Part shown: positions 35,091 through 43,128 of the stretch, in pieces
How positions within the stretch are numbered: the stretch's first letter is position 1
How the letters are laid out: the number at the start of each line of letters is the position of its first letter
Origin: Clostridia bacterium
GTDB lineage: Bacteria; Bacillota; Clostridia; Oscillospirales; CAG-272
Length of the DNA: 64,000 nt
Assembly (NCBI GenBank): GCA_017403155.1
Contig: JAFQOP010000012.1
Location: forward strand, 62,001 to 126,000
Direction of reading: 5' to 3'
The notes under the pieces: generated by a model
Database searches by the model: none
Told to the model about the DNA's origin: nothing
What the model saw: only the letters and a program-made list of their open reading frames with translations
Made by a program: the position numbers and the translations under genes

Positions 35091-36119
35091 TTAGATCTTA
35101 CCAAACTTTTTAAGTATGAAACGACAAAGCTCCTCGAAAAGAATGAGGTGCGTTTTATGTATCACCTCAGCAGTGTAGGTATCACCGGGAGCATCGAGAA
35201 GTCCCTGGTTTGACTCAAAGGTGACGCAGGGGGCGCCGCAGATGTGATACATCGCCTCGGGAAGGCAGTAGGAGGCATAGATTCCCTTCTCATTTCTGTA
35301 ATATTTAAGCCCCTCTGCCTTGAGGTGAGCCTCAAACGCATGGGATAAGGTATCAACCTCCTCCCACGCATCCCTCATGTGATAGGTGGGATAGAGAATG
35401 CTGCTGGTGCTATTGGTGCCACCGTGGAGAAGCACAGAGAAATCGGGAGCCTCATGTCTGCAAATATCAAAAACAGCTCTTGTCTCGTTTGAGGGGTTGT
35501 CGAAGTAGTCCTCATGCATCATATTGTAGCCGTCATCATTGAAGTATGCACCGAGAAAATCGGATGCCTCCTTGATGGGGTGGATGGTCTTGCAGCCCGG
35601 CCAGCCGCAGAGCGTGCCGTCCTTCTTCCATGTGCCCTGGTTATAGTAGCGAAGGTCCTCAAAGGTTCTGCCGAGGAAGGAGCGGAATGGGATTCTCGCA
35701 CGTCCGTCGGGGTTGGATACGGGGATTATAACGAGGTGAACACGGCTTACAAGGTCCATAAGAGTGGGGTGGGTATCTCCGTTGTAGTCGGTGCCCGTCT
35801 CAATCTCCTTTATAAGGTTAAGCAGAGACATTGTTCCCTCAAACTCACCGCCGTGAACAGCGCCGTCAAGGAAAAGGGTGGGAACGTAGTCATCTCCCGT
35901 CTTATCGGCAAAGCACTTGACATCGTGCGCGCCGAGTGCGCTTGAGAGGTTTGCGGAACCCATCTTCACGTTGGACTTGCCGTACTCTACCTTGTAGATA
36001 GGTCTGCCGCCTGCCGAGCGGGCAAGCTCGGTTACGGTACCGCGCTTTACAAGAGCGAGAGTTTCCTCAACATCCTCAAGGGTGGATTTCCACCATACAG
36101 GGCAATTGATTTCTGTCAT
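35091..36119 (-). CDS. Zinc carboxypeptidase, M14 family
   Basis: The 342-aa protein holds the M14 zinc motif HxxE in DGAVHGGEFEGTMSLLNLIK, the substrate-binding region IIPVSNPDGRAR, a third zinc ligand candidate in VLLHGGTNS, and the catalytic Glu in CVTFESNQGL. There is no signal peptide. M14 enzymes of this style cleave C-terminal residues or gamma-D-Glu linkages of peptidoglycan peptides; specificity is unknown. It lies between the MBL hydrolase and the beta-helix lipoprotein with gaps under 30 bp. Confidence 0.87.
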   Translation of the reverse strand: MTEINCPVWWKSTLEDVEETLALVKRGTVTELARSAGGRPIYKVEYGKSNVKMGSANLSSALGAHDVKCFADKTGDDYVPTLFLDGAVHGGEFEGTMSLLNLIKEIETGTDYNGDTHPTLMDLVSRVHLVIIPVSNPDGRARIPFRSFLGRTFEDLRYYNQGTWKKDGTLCGWPGCKTIHPIKEASDFLGAYFNDDGYNMMHEDYFDNPSNETRAVFDICRHEAPDFSVLLHGGTNSTSSILYPTYHMRDAWEEVDTLSHAFEAHLKAEGLKYYRNEKGIYASYCLPEAMYHICGAPCVTFESNQGLLDAPGDTYTAEVIHKTHLILFEELCRFILKKFGKI

Positions 36120-36147
36120 AACATTTTTCTCCTGTTATATATGTTTT

Positions 36148-37017
36148 TTAAATTTCGATTACGTTAGTTCCGTCCTTTGTGACGTAGTGGCTCTTCACAC
36201 CGAGAAGCTCCATCCAGCGTCTCGTCATACCCGTGCCGTACATACGCATTCTCCCGTCGCGAAAATGCTTCTCCGTCCGAGAAAGGTAATCGGGGAGCTC
36301 GGGCTCCTCGTATAGCCATTCGGGACAGCACCACAGGCACGTCTCGGGGCGAATCTCGGCATAGACCTCGAGGCCGACGTTCATATGTCCGTGGTGCGCC
36401 ATTTGCACGATATCGCTCTTCAGCTTGTGGCGGGATTCACGGAAAAGAAAGTCTCCGCCGTCCGGTCCGAGGTCACCCAGGAAAAGCACCGTTTTGTTGG
36501 GTGCTGTAAGCTTAAATACCAGCGAGGAGTCGTTTATTACGTTGCTGTAAAGACCGTCGTGGAAGGTGTAGAGAAACTCAATATGACACTCGTCGATATC
36601 GATTGTCTCTCCCTGCTCCACTATATGCGACCTATCCCGTATCAGGGGCTCTACCTCAGCAAAGGCGGGCAGCATTTCGTTCAACTCCACTTCAAAATAC
36701 TCGGGGTCCTTTGTCTCGTTTTTCTTCTCTATGAGCGAATACGGCGGAAAGTTATAATAGAAGCACTCGACGTCGAAGTCGGCGCCGCCATTTTGGGTTA
36801 GCTCATCGACAATGCCGCTTATGTGGTCCTCGTGTGCGTGGGTGAAAATCCACGCCTTAATATGTCTGCCGCCAATATGCTCCTTGAGCAGGGGCATATC
36901 GAGAGGTCTGCCGCCGTCGATGACTATGGCGTTGTTCTCTCTCGTTACGATAACGAAGCTCATCATATATCTGCTCGTTTCGGTTATTTGATATAATAGT
37001 GTCTTATCGTTTTTCAT
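36148..37017 (-). CDS. Metallo-beta-lactamase-fold hydrolase
   Basis: The 289-aa protein carries the MBL signature THAHEDHISG, an upstream Asp motif (NAIVIDGGRP), further metal ligands in LFLGDLGPDGGDF and in MAHHGHMNVG. It is related to ComEC-type extracellular MBL domains in layout, but is soluble with no membrane segments. The substrate is unknown. I chose the ATG at 37017, with GGAG upstream, over the frame start at 37053. The promoter is at 37044-37072; M14 and beta-helix genes follow. Confidence 0.85.
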   Translation of the reverse strand: MKNDKTLLYQITETSRYMMSFVIVTRENNAIVIDGGRPLDMPLLKEHIGGRHIKAWIFTHAHEDHISGIVDELTQNGGADFDVECFYYNFPPYSLIEKKNETKDPEYFEVELNEMLPAFAEVEPLIRDRSHIVEQGETIDIDECHIEFLYTFHDGLYSNVINDSSLVFKLTAPNKTVLFLGDLGPDGGDFLFRESRHKLKSDIVQMAHHGHMNVGLEVYAEIRPETCLWCCPEWLYEEPELPDYLSRTEKHFRDGRMRMYGTGMTRRWMELLGVKSHYVTKDGTNVIEI

Positions 37018-37043
37018 TTTTTCTCCGTAGCTCTTGCAGAATA

Positions 37044-37072
37044 ATTGTAGCATAAAATGCTTATCTTTTCAA
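37044..37072 (-). promoter_or_regulatory. Promoter of the MBL-M14-beta-helix operon
   Basis: Minus-strand TTGAAA (37067-37072), 17 bp, TACAAT (37044-37049) with an extended TG. Confidence 0.75.
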
Positions 37073-37131
37073 GATAAACGAGAAAAATGCTAACGATTTA
37101 GAAGAAAAAGAAAACATTTATAAAATTTTCG

Positions 37132-37161
37132 TTGCCTTTTGCTTGATTTGCATGTTATAAT
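37132..37161 (+). promoter_or_regulatory. Promoter of the 109-aa lipoprotein gene
   Basis: TTGCCT (37132-37137), 18 bp, TATAAT (37156-37161) with an extended TG. Confidence 0.65.
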
Positions 37162-37236
37162 GGAATAAAATTACGGCGCTTATATCGCGAATTATGCATA
37201 TACTAAGTTCAGCCGTATTTTTCAAGAGGTTTTTTT

Positions 37237-37566
37237 ATGAAAAGAATAATTAAGCTGCTGTTTTCGGGACTGGTCTCGATTTTGCTGTGCTCCTGCACCC
37301 CCGGGGGCTCAGGTGGCGGTGTCAGAATGCTTGCAAGGGTGGAGGGGCTCGGCGAGAAGATAGAGGTGAGTGTCCTTGAGAGCGAGTACACCTCAGGCCC
37401 ACACCTGGTAATCATTTCGGACAAGACGAAAATATACTCCAAGGATGGTAAAAAAGTCACACGGGGTGCCATCTCTGTGGGTAACACGGTAGAGATATTT
37501 TACAGCGGGCAGGTTATGCTGTCCTATCCTCCGCAGATTGTGGCACACACAGTAAGAATTAAATAA
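37237..37566 (+). CDS. Small lipoprotein, 109 aa
   Basis: The signal peptide ends ILLCSC, giving lipid Cys20, followed by a Gly-rich linker and a compact beta-rich domain with VVIISDKTKIY-type strands (actual segment HLVIISDKTKIYSKDGKKVT). This resembles small OB-fold DUF3221-type domains, without certainty. It is monocistronic: promoter at 37132, AAGAGG ribosome binding site and a terminator directly after the stop. Confidence 0.75.
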   Translation: MKRIIKLLFSGLVSILLCSCTPGGSGGGVRMLARVEGLGEKIEVSVLESEYTSGPHLVIISDKTKIYSKDGKKVTRGAISVGNTVEIFYSGQVMLSYPPQIVAHTVRIK

Positions 37567-37570
37567 AATC

Positions 37571-37600
37571 GCGGCAGACCTCTTGGCCTGCCGCTTTTTT
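37571..37600. terminator. Terminator after the 109-aa lipoprotein gene
   Basis: Stem GCGGCAG/CTGCCGC (37571-37594) and six T on the plus strand. Confidence 0.85.
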
Positions 37601-39697
37601 CTATTCTATTATCTTCTTCAGCTCCACCGTATCCTTCGCCAGGAGCTTTTCACGCATTTGCTGATACTCCGCGCAGGCGTAGGGCTCGTCTATGCACATA
37701 GCATATTTGACGTAGTCATAAACAATATCGGCTATGAGCTCAGAGGGGACGCTTGTCACAGGATTGTGCTGTGGCGAGATGGTAAACCACAGTCCGTTTA
37801 CCGCATGCTGCTCTGCAGAAAGGGCGGGCTGAACGTAATCAAAATCGAGATGCCAGAAATTATTCTTGTTCCAGAAATAGAGATATTTCTTTACTTCGGC
37901 GCGGCTATACTCAGGCGAGTCGATTTCACAGCAGATGTAATCAAGCGACCTACCGTTCATTCGGTGAGCTTCCTCGGAGAGAATTGCGCTGACGTGCTTA
38001 TAAATCATCGAGCCAATGCCGCTGGACTGCAGGTCACTGCGAACGGCAAGAAATTCGATTACACCCGTGTTGCTCTTTTTAAAATAGTTGAACACACAGC
38101 CGCCGATAATGCGACCCGTTTCATCCTTGGCGAGGACGACGTGGTACTTGTATTCTGTGGCAACGGAGGCGCGCTTCAGATATTTCAGGAAGCTATCGAA
38201 GGTTTCCCTCTCGTCATCGTCGGGGAATGCCTCCATATAGATATCGGTGTAAAATTGTCCGAGATCCGAAACAGAATTCTGGTCATTGAGAGAGACGTCA
38301 ACGTAGTCAACCAGTCTGCTCGGCGAGAAGAACTCATCGTATGAGGCAAAAACGTCCGCAGGTGAGTGCTTGCTCTCAAGGATTATTCCGTCGCGGAGCA
38401 TATTTCCGAGCTCGGTGCCAGACTCCATCACCTCGCAATACTTATTCAAGCACTCCTGAGCAATCTTTTCGTTCATCGCACAGACAAAGCGATATTTGCG
38501 TCCTGCGTTCTCGGGACGGGAAAAGATATTCTCAAAGTGCTTCATGCTTTTATCAATCAAGGTATCTATAAGGAACTTGTAGGTTGCCTTGTTTGCAAGA
38601 TTCGCGTGCTCAAAGAATGCGACACTCTTCTCGGGTCTGAACGAATATTCCTCGCTCTCCACCTCGAAGAGCACCCATACGTATGCTGTGCTGTAATATT
38701 TCTTTGCCTTATAATTCAAGCAGGAGACGAAATCGTTAATCTGAATACCAAACGACAGCTCTCCGTTTTCAACCTTGTTGTAGAAGTAGTTGTTGTCGGG
38801 ATTTATGTTTGTCCTTATGGATGCGTAAAAGGGCTTTTTATCGTATATGGACACATCAGCGGATATAAGCGCACCGTAGCGGCGCTCCTCGTTGTCAAGG
38901 AATCTTTTTCTCAGTCTGTCTGCTACGCTGCTGTCAGTATCTGCAATAGCCGGCACGGAGTTGCTCTCATCGCCAAAGGACAGCTGGCAGAGTCCTGCCC
39001 AGTATTTGCGGTACTCCAGCTCATAGCTCGGCCCCCAAAGCAGCCAGGCGAAGGTGAAGTAGAGCTCGTTTGAGAGCACGTTCTTGCTCTGGAGCTCGCC
39101 ATTTTCGGTTATGTATGCAGTTGAAACATAGCGCTTGATAAATTCCTCCCAGCTCTCGTCATACTGAGAGAGCAGTCCTGTGAGAAGACAGGTCGGGGTT
39201 GCATACGCCTCCTCGATATGGAGCTTTGTAACCCAACGCAGCTGCTCATCCTGAATACCGAAGGTCTTCCTCACCTTGGGCTGGGCGAAATACTCGAAAT
39301 AGCGGGCAGCAACGGCAGAAAACTCCTTCTCTATCAAGGGGGTAACGTTGGGAATGGAATACTTGAGATCTCCCTCAGATGCCTCGGTATAATAGGTCTT
39401 GAAGCCGTTGATAATAGTGTGCCATTCCGAATTAATTACCGGCACACCGCCAGTTTTTATAATCGCATACTCGAGGAAGGCTCTCTTCTTCACCTGGGAT
39501 TTTCGACATATAAAAAGCACGCGCAGACGCGGCCAGAAGCCCATACCGCAGGGAGAGAGGATTTTTTTCAGAGCCTTTGAATACTTATTGAGCATAAGAA
39601 AAAAGAAGGTGACAACCGATACGATGATCGCCACAAGCTCAAAAACGTTCAGGGCAAGCTCGAGATATGACGGGAAATTTTCAAAAAAAGTCTGCAT
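37601..39697 (-). CDS. Membrane-anchored protein with C-terminal GNAT acetyltransferase domain
   Basis: A 698-aa protein with one N-terminal membrane segment (about residues 13-40, LNVFELVAIIVSVVTFFFLM), a basic stretch, a central region of about 450 residues with no recognised family, and a C-terminal GNAT domain (about 530-640). The GNAT acetyl-CoA loop is VRSDLQSSGIGSMIYKHV, and RIIGGCVFNYF is the preceding strand. The central domain may choose the target, possibly a protein or nucleotide sugar. Its promoter is at 39749-39777; no partner gene is adjacent on the strand. Confidence 0.75.
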   Translation of the reverse strand: MQTFFENFPSYLELALNVFELVAIIVSVVTFFFLMLNKYSKALKKILSPCGMGFWPRLRVLFICRKSQVKKRAFLEYAIIKTGGVPVINSEWHTIINGFKTYYTEASEGDLKYSIPNVTPLIEKEFSAVAARYFEYFAQPKVRKTFGIQDEQLRWVTKLHIEEAYATPTCLLTGLLSQYDESWEEFIKRYVSTAYITENGELQSKNVLSNELYFTFAWLLWGPSYELEYRKYWAGLCQLSFGDESNSVPAIADTDSSVADRLRKRFLDNEERRYGALISADVSIYDKKPFYASIRTNINPDNNYFYNKVENGELSFGIQINDFVSCLNYKAKKYYSTAYVWVLFEVESEEYSFRPEKSVAFFEHANLANKATYKFLIDTLIDKSMKHFENIFSRPENAGRKYRFVCAMNEKIAQECLNKYCEVMESGTELGNMLRDGIILESKHSPADVFASYDEFFSPSRLVDYVDVSLNDQNSVSDLGQFYTDIYMEAFPDDDERETFDSFLKYLKRASVATEYKYHVVLAKDETGRIIGGCVFNYFKKSNTGVIEFLAVRSDLQSSGIGSMIYKHVSAILSEEAHRMNGRSLDYICCEIDSPEYSRAEVKKYLYFWNKNNFWHLDFDYVQPALSAEQHAVNGLWFTISPQHNPVTSVPSELIADIVYDYVKYAMCIDEPYACAEYQQMREKLLAKDTVELKKIIE

Positions 39698-39748
39698 AGC
39701 ACAGCTCCTTTTCTGTCGCTGGGTAAACCGCGCGGTCTTATAAAATTA

Positions 39749-39777
39749 ATTGTAGCATACTTTAACGGATAAATCAA
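39749..39777 (-). promoter_or_regulatory. Promoter of the GNAT membrane protein gene
   Basis: Minus-strand TTGATT (39772-39777), 17 bp, TACAAT (39749-39754) with an extended TG. Confidence 0.7.
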
Positions 39778-39837
39778 GGGGGAGCCGGGTATTGCTACGC
39801 GTTAGGCTGTTTGTTCCTGGCGTGCCGCATCGACAAT

Positions 39838-39870
39838 AAAAAAAATCGACTTGTTTTCACAAGTCGATTT
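39838..39870 (-). terminator. Terminator of the tRNA-Thr/tRNA-Tyr unit
   Basis: Stem AAAATCGACTTGT/ACAAGTCGATTTT followed by a T-run on the minus strand. Confidence 0.85.
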
Positions 39871-39871
39871 T

Positions 39872-39957
39872 TTGGTGGGGGAAGCTGGATTCGGACCAGC
39901 GAAGTCACTGACAACAGATTTACAGTCTGCCCCCTTTGGCCACTCGGGAATTCCCCC
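39872..39957 (-). tRNA. tRNA-Tyr (GTA), CCA encoded
   Basis: The minus strand folds as a tRNA with a seven-pair acceptor (GGGGGAA/TTCCCCC), anticodon loop CTGTAAA, a long variable arm, T-arm GGTCCGAATCC and an encoded CCA (39872-39874). Confidence 0.95.
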
Positions 39958-39963
39958 CTATAC

Positions 39964-40038
39964 TGGAGCTGGTGATCGGAGTCGAACCAACAACCTGCTG
40001 ATTACAAATCAGCTGCTCTGCCATTGAGCCACACCAGC
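39964..40038 (-). tRNA. tRNA-Thr (TGT), CCA encoded
   Basis: Acceptor GCTGGTG/CACCAGC, D-arm GGCTCAATGGCAGAGC, anticodon stem CTGAT/ATCAG around TTGTA (anticodon TGT), T-arm GGTTCGACTCC, then encoded CCA. It is the first gene of the unit with tRNA-Tyr. Confidence 0.95.
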
Positions 40039-40051
40039 GTCAACGCAAGAT

Positions 40052-40080
40052 ATTATAACAAATGTTTTTTCCTTTGTCAA
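40052..40080 (-). promoter_or_regulatory. Promoter of tRNA-Thr and tRNA-Tyr
   Basis: Minus-strand TTGACA (40075-40080), 17 bp, TATAAT (40052-40057). Confidence 0.9.
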
Positions 40081-40130
40081 TAGCTTTTTCGAAAAAAAAT
40101 ATTGTTTTGTCAAAATAACGATTTATTATA

Positions 40131-40159
40131 TTGACACTACCTTTGTTTTATGGTATAAT
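40131..40159 (+). promoter_or_regulatory. Promoter of tRNA-Gln
   Basis: TTGACA (40131-40136), 17 bp, TATAAT (40154-40159). Confidence 0.9.
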
Positions 40160-40179
40160 CACCATTGTTGCTAACATAA

Positions 40180-40254
40180 AGGGGTATCGCCAAGCGGTAA
40201 GGCACAGGACTTTGACTCCTGTATTCGCTGGTTCAAATCCAGCTACCCCTGCCA
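40180..40254 (+). tRNA. tRNA-Gln (TTG), CCA encoded
   Basis: Acceptor AGGGGTA/TACCCCT, D-arm TCGCCAAGCGGTAAGGC, anticodon stem CAGGA/TCCTG around CTTTGAC (anticodon TTG), T-arm GGTTCAAATCC and encoded CCA. Confidence 0.95.
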
Positions 40255-40256
40255 AA

Positions 40257-40290
40257 AAATTCGACAAGTTTCGACTTGTCGAATTTTTTA
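40257..40290 (+). terminator. Terminator of tRNA-Gln
   Basis: Stem AAATTCGACAAGT/ACTTGTCGAATTT with a TTCG loop and a T-run. Confidence 0.85.
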
Positions 40291-40295
40291 TTCAT

Positions 40296-40477
40296 GCCGC
40301 AGGCTTGGTATGGAATCTCACCGCAGGTGAGAATGGGATCGCCCAAGGCGCATGGCATCACCGAAGGTGCATTTTCTGCGGCTTGATTCCATACCGTCTT
40401 GCAACGGATTCCATACAATGCTTTGCATTGATTCCATACACGCCTTTGGCGTGATTTTGCGTTTGGGTTCGAATCCT
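40296..40477 (+). repeat. Run of six small hairpins with GATTCCATAC spacers
   Basis: Successive hairpins are TCTCACC/GGTGAGA (40316-40332), CGCC/GGCG (40340-40350), ATCACC/GGTGCAT-type (40357-40372), CCGT/ACGG (40394-40407), AATGC/GCATT (40417-40429) and CACGCC/GGCGTG (40439-40453). GATTCCATAC recurs at 40385, 40407 and 40430, and its reverse complement at 40308. No coding frame is supported. It ends with GGTTCGAATCC (40467-40477), identical to a tRNA T-arm. Confidence 0.65.
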
Positions 40478-40529
40478 TATTGCAAAACACAAAAAATATC
40501 TTTTTTGTCCGCTTTTTACAAACAAAAGA

Positions 40530-40554
40530 GCCGACCATTGAGGTCGGCTTTTTG
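40530..40554 (+). terminator. Terminator after the hairpin run
   Basis: Stem GCCGACC/GGTCGGC (40530-40548) and five T; suggests that the hairpin region may be transcribed rightwards. Confidence 0.75.
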
Positions 40555-40617
40555 CTTTCTTCAATATTTTTGTTGGAAAATCTGCGATTATGTTGTATTT
40601 TATACAATCTGCAATTA

Positions 40618-40646
40618 TTGACTTTATTATACGTTAGGTGTATAAT
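40618..40646 (+). promoter_or_regulatory. Promoter of the 326-aa / 472-aa membrane pair
   Basis: TTGACT (40618-40623), 17 bp, TATAAT (40641-40646). Confidence 0.8.
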
Positions 40647-40706
40647 TTAGGTAAATGCAGATAACTGTCGAAGTATTTGTCTCTTGGAAAGGATTTTAAC
40701 TTAACT

Positions 40707-41687
40707 ATGGTGAAGAAGATTATTCTGTTCTCGGTTGCGCTCTTGCTTTCGGTGACGTTTATTGTTCTGGCACTGCACGGCAGTGCAATTGTAACAGCCG
40801 GCAGAAGCAATGGCACAAGCAAGGCTCTTTCAAACGTCGAAGAGCTAAGGGAGGCACTCTCGACGATTGCGTCCTACGGCACAACCGACCCTGAGAACAG
40901 GGTCAGCGCAACTGTACTGCTCAGTGAAAATGCTAAAATCAAAGAAAGCCGTCACTCCGACAAGGGCGGCGTTGCCACAGATGCGGACTGCTACCGCCTT
41001 TATAAGCGCGAGCTTGAGATTTATTACGGTGAGAATGCGGTTTACTATAAGTCGGCGGGTATATTCACAATAGAATACGACTTTGCTGACGACGAGAAGG
41101 ACGACACGCACTCCATGGTTGAATTTGACATTGATGCCTACGTAAGCGCTGAGGGCTGCTATGTCAAGGTGAAGGAGTTGACTGAAGCAACAGACACTGC
41201 AACCAGAAGGATAAGAGGCACATATATGGGCGAATGGATTGCCGTGGCACCCGAAATAATAGAATACCTCGTTGAGCTCGGTATAATCCCTCTCTCCCCT
41301 CTTGTGGACAGCATTACGATGCTCAATTTGCTTATTGAGGACGAGCATATCGACGACAACGACACGGCGGTTAAGCTGGACAAGGACTCACGTCCCGAGA
41401 TTTTCAAGGAGCTGTATCCCGAGGATGAATACTCCGTCGGATTTGACTACTCTATCGACTTCAGTGATGAGGATGCGACTCGTGTATACACATATATGCG
41501 CATAAAGGAGGGCGGCTTCTGGTCCTCTCTGTCCAGGACTCGCACTGAGTTAAGTCTCACGGTCAAGGACGTTGGCAACACCCGTGTTATGCTCGATACC
41601 GACAGAATATCGATAGAAGCTAACGACATGGATGATTTTAACGACATGTTTATAACCAAGGAAAGGAGCAGCGAGACAAATGACTAA
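40707..41687 (+). CDS. Membrane-anchored or secreted protein of unknown function
   Basis: A 326-aa protein with an N-terminal hydrophobic segment (VKKIILFSVALLLSVTFIVL) that is a signal anchor or signal peptide, followed by an acidic extracytoplasmic domain rich in Asp/Glu and Tyr. No family was recognised. I start at the ATG at 40707; a TTG-initiated frame begins 30 bp earlier without good support. The next gene begins 8 bp before its stop, so the two are probably made together. Confidence 0.65.
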   Translation: MVKKIILFSVALLLSVTFIVLALHGSAIVTAGRSNGTSKALSNVEELREALSTIASYGTTDPENRVSATVLLSENAKIKESRHSDKGGVATDADCYRLYKRELEIYYGENAVYYKSAGIFTIEYDFADDEKDDTHSMVEFDIDAYVSAEGCYVKVKELTEATDTATRRIRGTYMGEWIAVAPEIIEYLVELGIIPLSPLVDSITMLNLLIEDEHIDDNDTAVKLDKDSRPEIFKELYPEDEYSVGFDYSIDFSDEDATRVYTYMRIKEGGFWSSLSRTRTELSLTVKDVGNTRVMLDTDRISIEANDMDDFNDMFITKERSSETND

Positions 41688-43098
41688 GCACATAACTATA
41701 TACAGAAGCACCTCGACGCTCCTCAGACGTATATCAACTATTCTCTATTTGCTTGTTATGCTCGGGTGCCTTGCATTCATAGGCTTTGGCTTTATCCCAC
41801 TTTACGGACAGAAGGTCAACGCTATTGTTGCTGCTGTTAACCTATTTGAAATCGTCAATATCTTCTCAAAATCGTTTTGGCCCGTGCTATGCACGGTTGC
41901 ATTCTCCGCTGCTTATTATGCACTTGCGGTTGCGATTGCGGTTGAAATCATCAAAAGCATCCCTCTCCTCAAGCGCACTCTCACAGAGAAAAACGACACT
42001 GACACTGCGCGGGATAATGCCTCACTCGTCGCATACAATGCGGACAGATGCGTTGTTGCTTTTCTCTGCCTTATAATCCTGTCCGCTTTTATTTCCCCAT
42101 ATAGCTTATCAACGTCAGACGTTCTTATTCTCGCAGCATTTTTTACAGTTTATTTCGGACTGTCTGCAATGCAGCTGATATATCGGAAGTGCGAGCTGGT
42201 AACTGCAATTGCAGCACCGGTCGGACGTCTGCTTTATGTAATTATTACACTCACGTTTACCTTTGCCGTATCCGAATTTAACGTTTATGATTTCTTCAAT
42301 TCTATCGGCAATCTTTTTTCCCTGTTCGGATATGAGGGCATTACCTTCCGATTTATTCTCAACCTCCTGCTTACGGATATCATAGCACCTGCGCTGCATG
42401 CGGTTATGCTCGTTATGCTGCTGTCGGTGTATGAGGCATCATACGGAATAACGAAATATTCGACGGTAAAATCCGTAGCAAAAAAGGTCATGATTCTGAT
42501 GCTCATTTTTGTTGCGGCGATGCTGCTCATCGGAATTTTCACCAACGAGAGAAACGATGCTAACTCAATAAAGGAGCTTGCTCTTTGCTATCTGGACTAC
42601 GTCATTCTCAGTGTAGCGGTATTCTTTGTTTCGTTCTTATGCTATATTGACGTAGATGATGCACCGTTTGCAACCGACCCCGTGCGCCTACCGCCGCCTG
42701 AAATCACAAAGCCCGAGGCGGAAACTGAAACCGAAACGAAAACGGAGACCGACGAAGTCGCTGAGGTCGTTGAGGCAATCAAGGTGGAAGAGCCGACCGA
42801 AGATAAGGAAGAGACCTATGTAGATGAGCTCCTCGAGTCTGAGGGGCTGACTCAAGCAGAAGAAAGGGGTGCGCTCGAGGCACCGACGGAAGCAGAAGAG
42901 ATACCCGAATGTGTGGAAGAGGAGGATGAGTGCCCCTTCCTTACACCCCCTACCCCACCGACTCCGATATCTGCACCCGAGCCTACGCCCGTCAGCTATA
43001 CTTCGTCTGGCACGGCAACCATGTCGCCGCCCACCGCAACCCCACTTCCTTCAGCCGTAATTCTCCCCGAGGAGAAAAGGAATTCCCCATTTTCATAA
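41680..43098 (+). CDS. Polytopic membrane protein with acidic, proline-rich tail
   Basis: The 472-aa protein has about seven to eight membrane segments in its first 330 residues, then a cytosolic or external tail of about 135 residues made of Glu/Thr-rich (ETETETKTETDEVAEV) and Pro-rich (FLTPPTPPTPISAPEPTP) low-complexity sequence. No transporter or enzyme family was recognised. It overlaps the 326-aa protein gene by 8 bp, suggesting a two-protein membrane complex. A terminator follows at 43101. Confidence 0.65.
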   Translation: MTKHITIYRSTSTLLRRISTILYLLVMLGCLAFIGFGFIPLYGQKVNAIVAAVNLFEIVNIFSKSFWPVLCTVAFSAAYYALAVAIAVEIIKSIPLLKRTLTEKNDTDTARDNASLVAYNADRCVVAFLCLIILSAFISPYSLSTSDVLILAAFFTVYFGLSAMQLIYRKCELVTAIAAPVGRLLYVIITLTFTFAVSEFNVYDFFNSIGNLFSLFGYEGITFRFILNLLLTDIIAPALHAVMLVMLLSVYEASYGITKYSTVKSVAKKVMILMLIFVAAMLLIGIFTNERNDANSIKELALCYLDYVILSVAVFFVSFLCYIDVDDAPFATDPVRLPPPEITKPEAETETETKTETDEVAEVVEAIKVEEPTEDKEETYVDELLESEGLTQAEERGALEAPTEAEEIPECVEEEDECPFLTPPTPPTPISAPEPTPVSYTSSGTATMSPPTATPLPSAVILPEEKRNSPFS

Positions 43099-43100
43099 CC

Positions 43101-43128
43101 AAAAAGGCGCCGAACGGCGCCTTTTTTA
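43101..43128. terminator. Bidirectional terminator between the membrane pair and the NSS transporter
   Basis: Stem GGCGCCG/CGGCGCC (43106-43121) with A- and T-runs on both sides. Confidence 0.85.
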
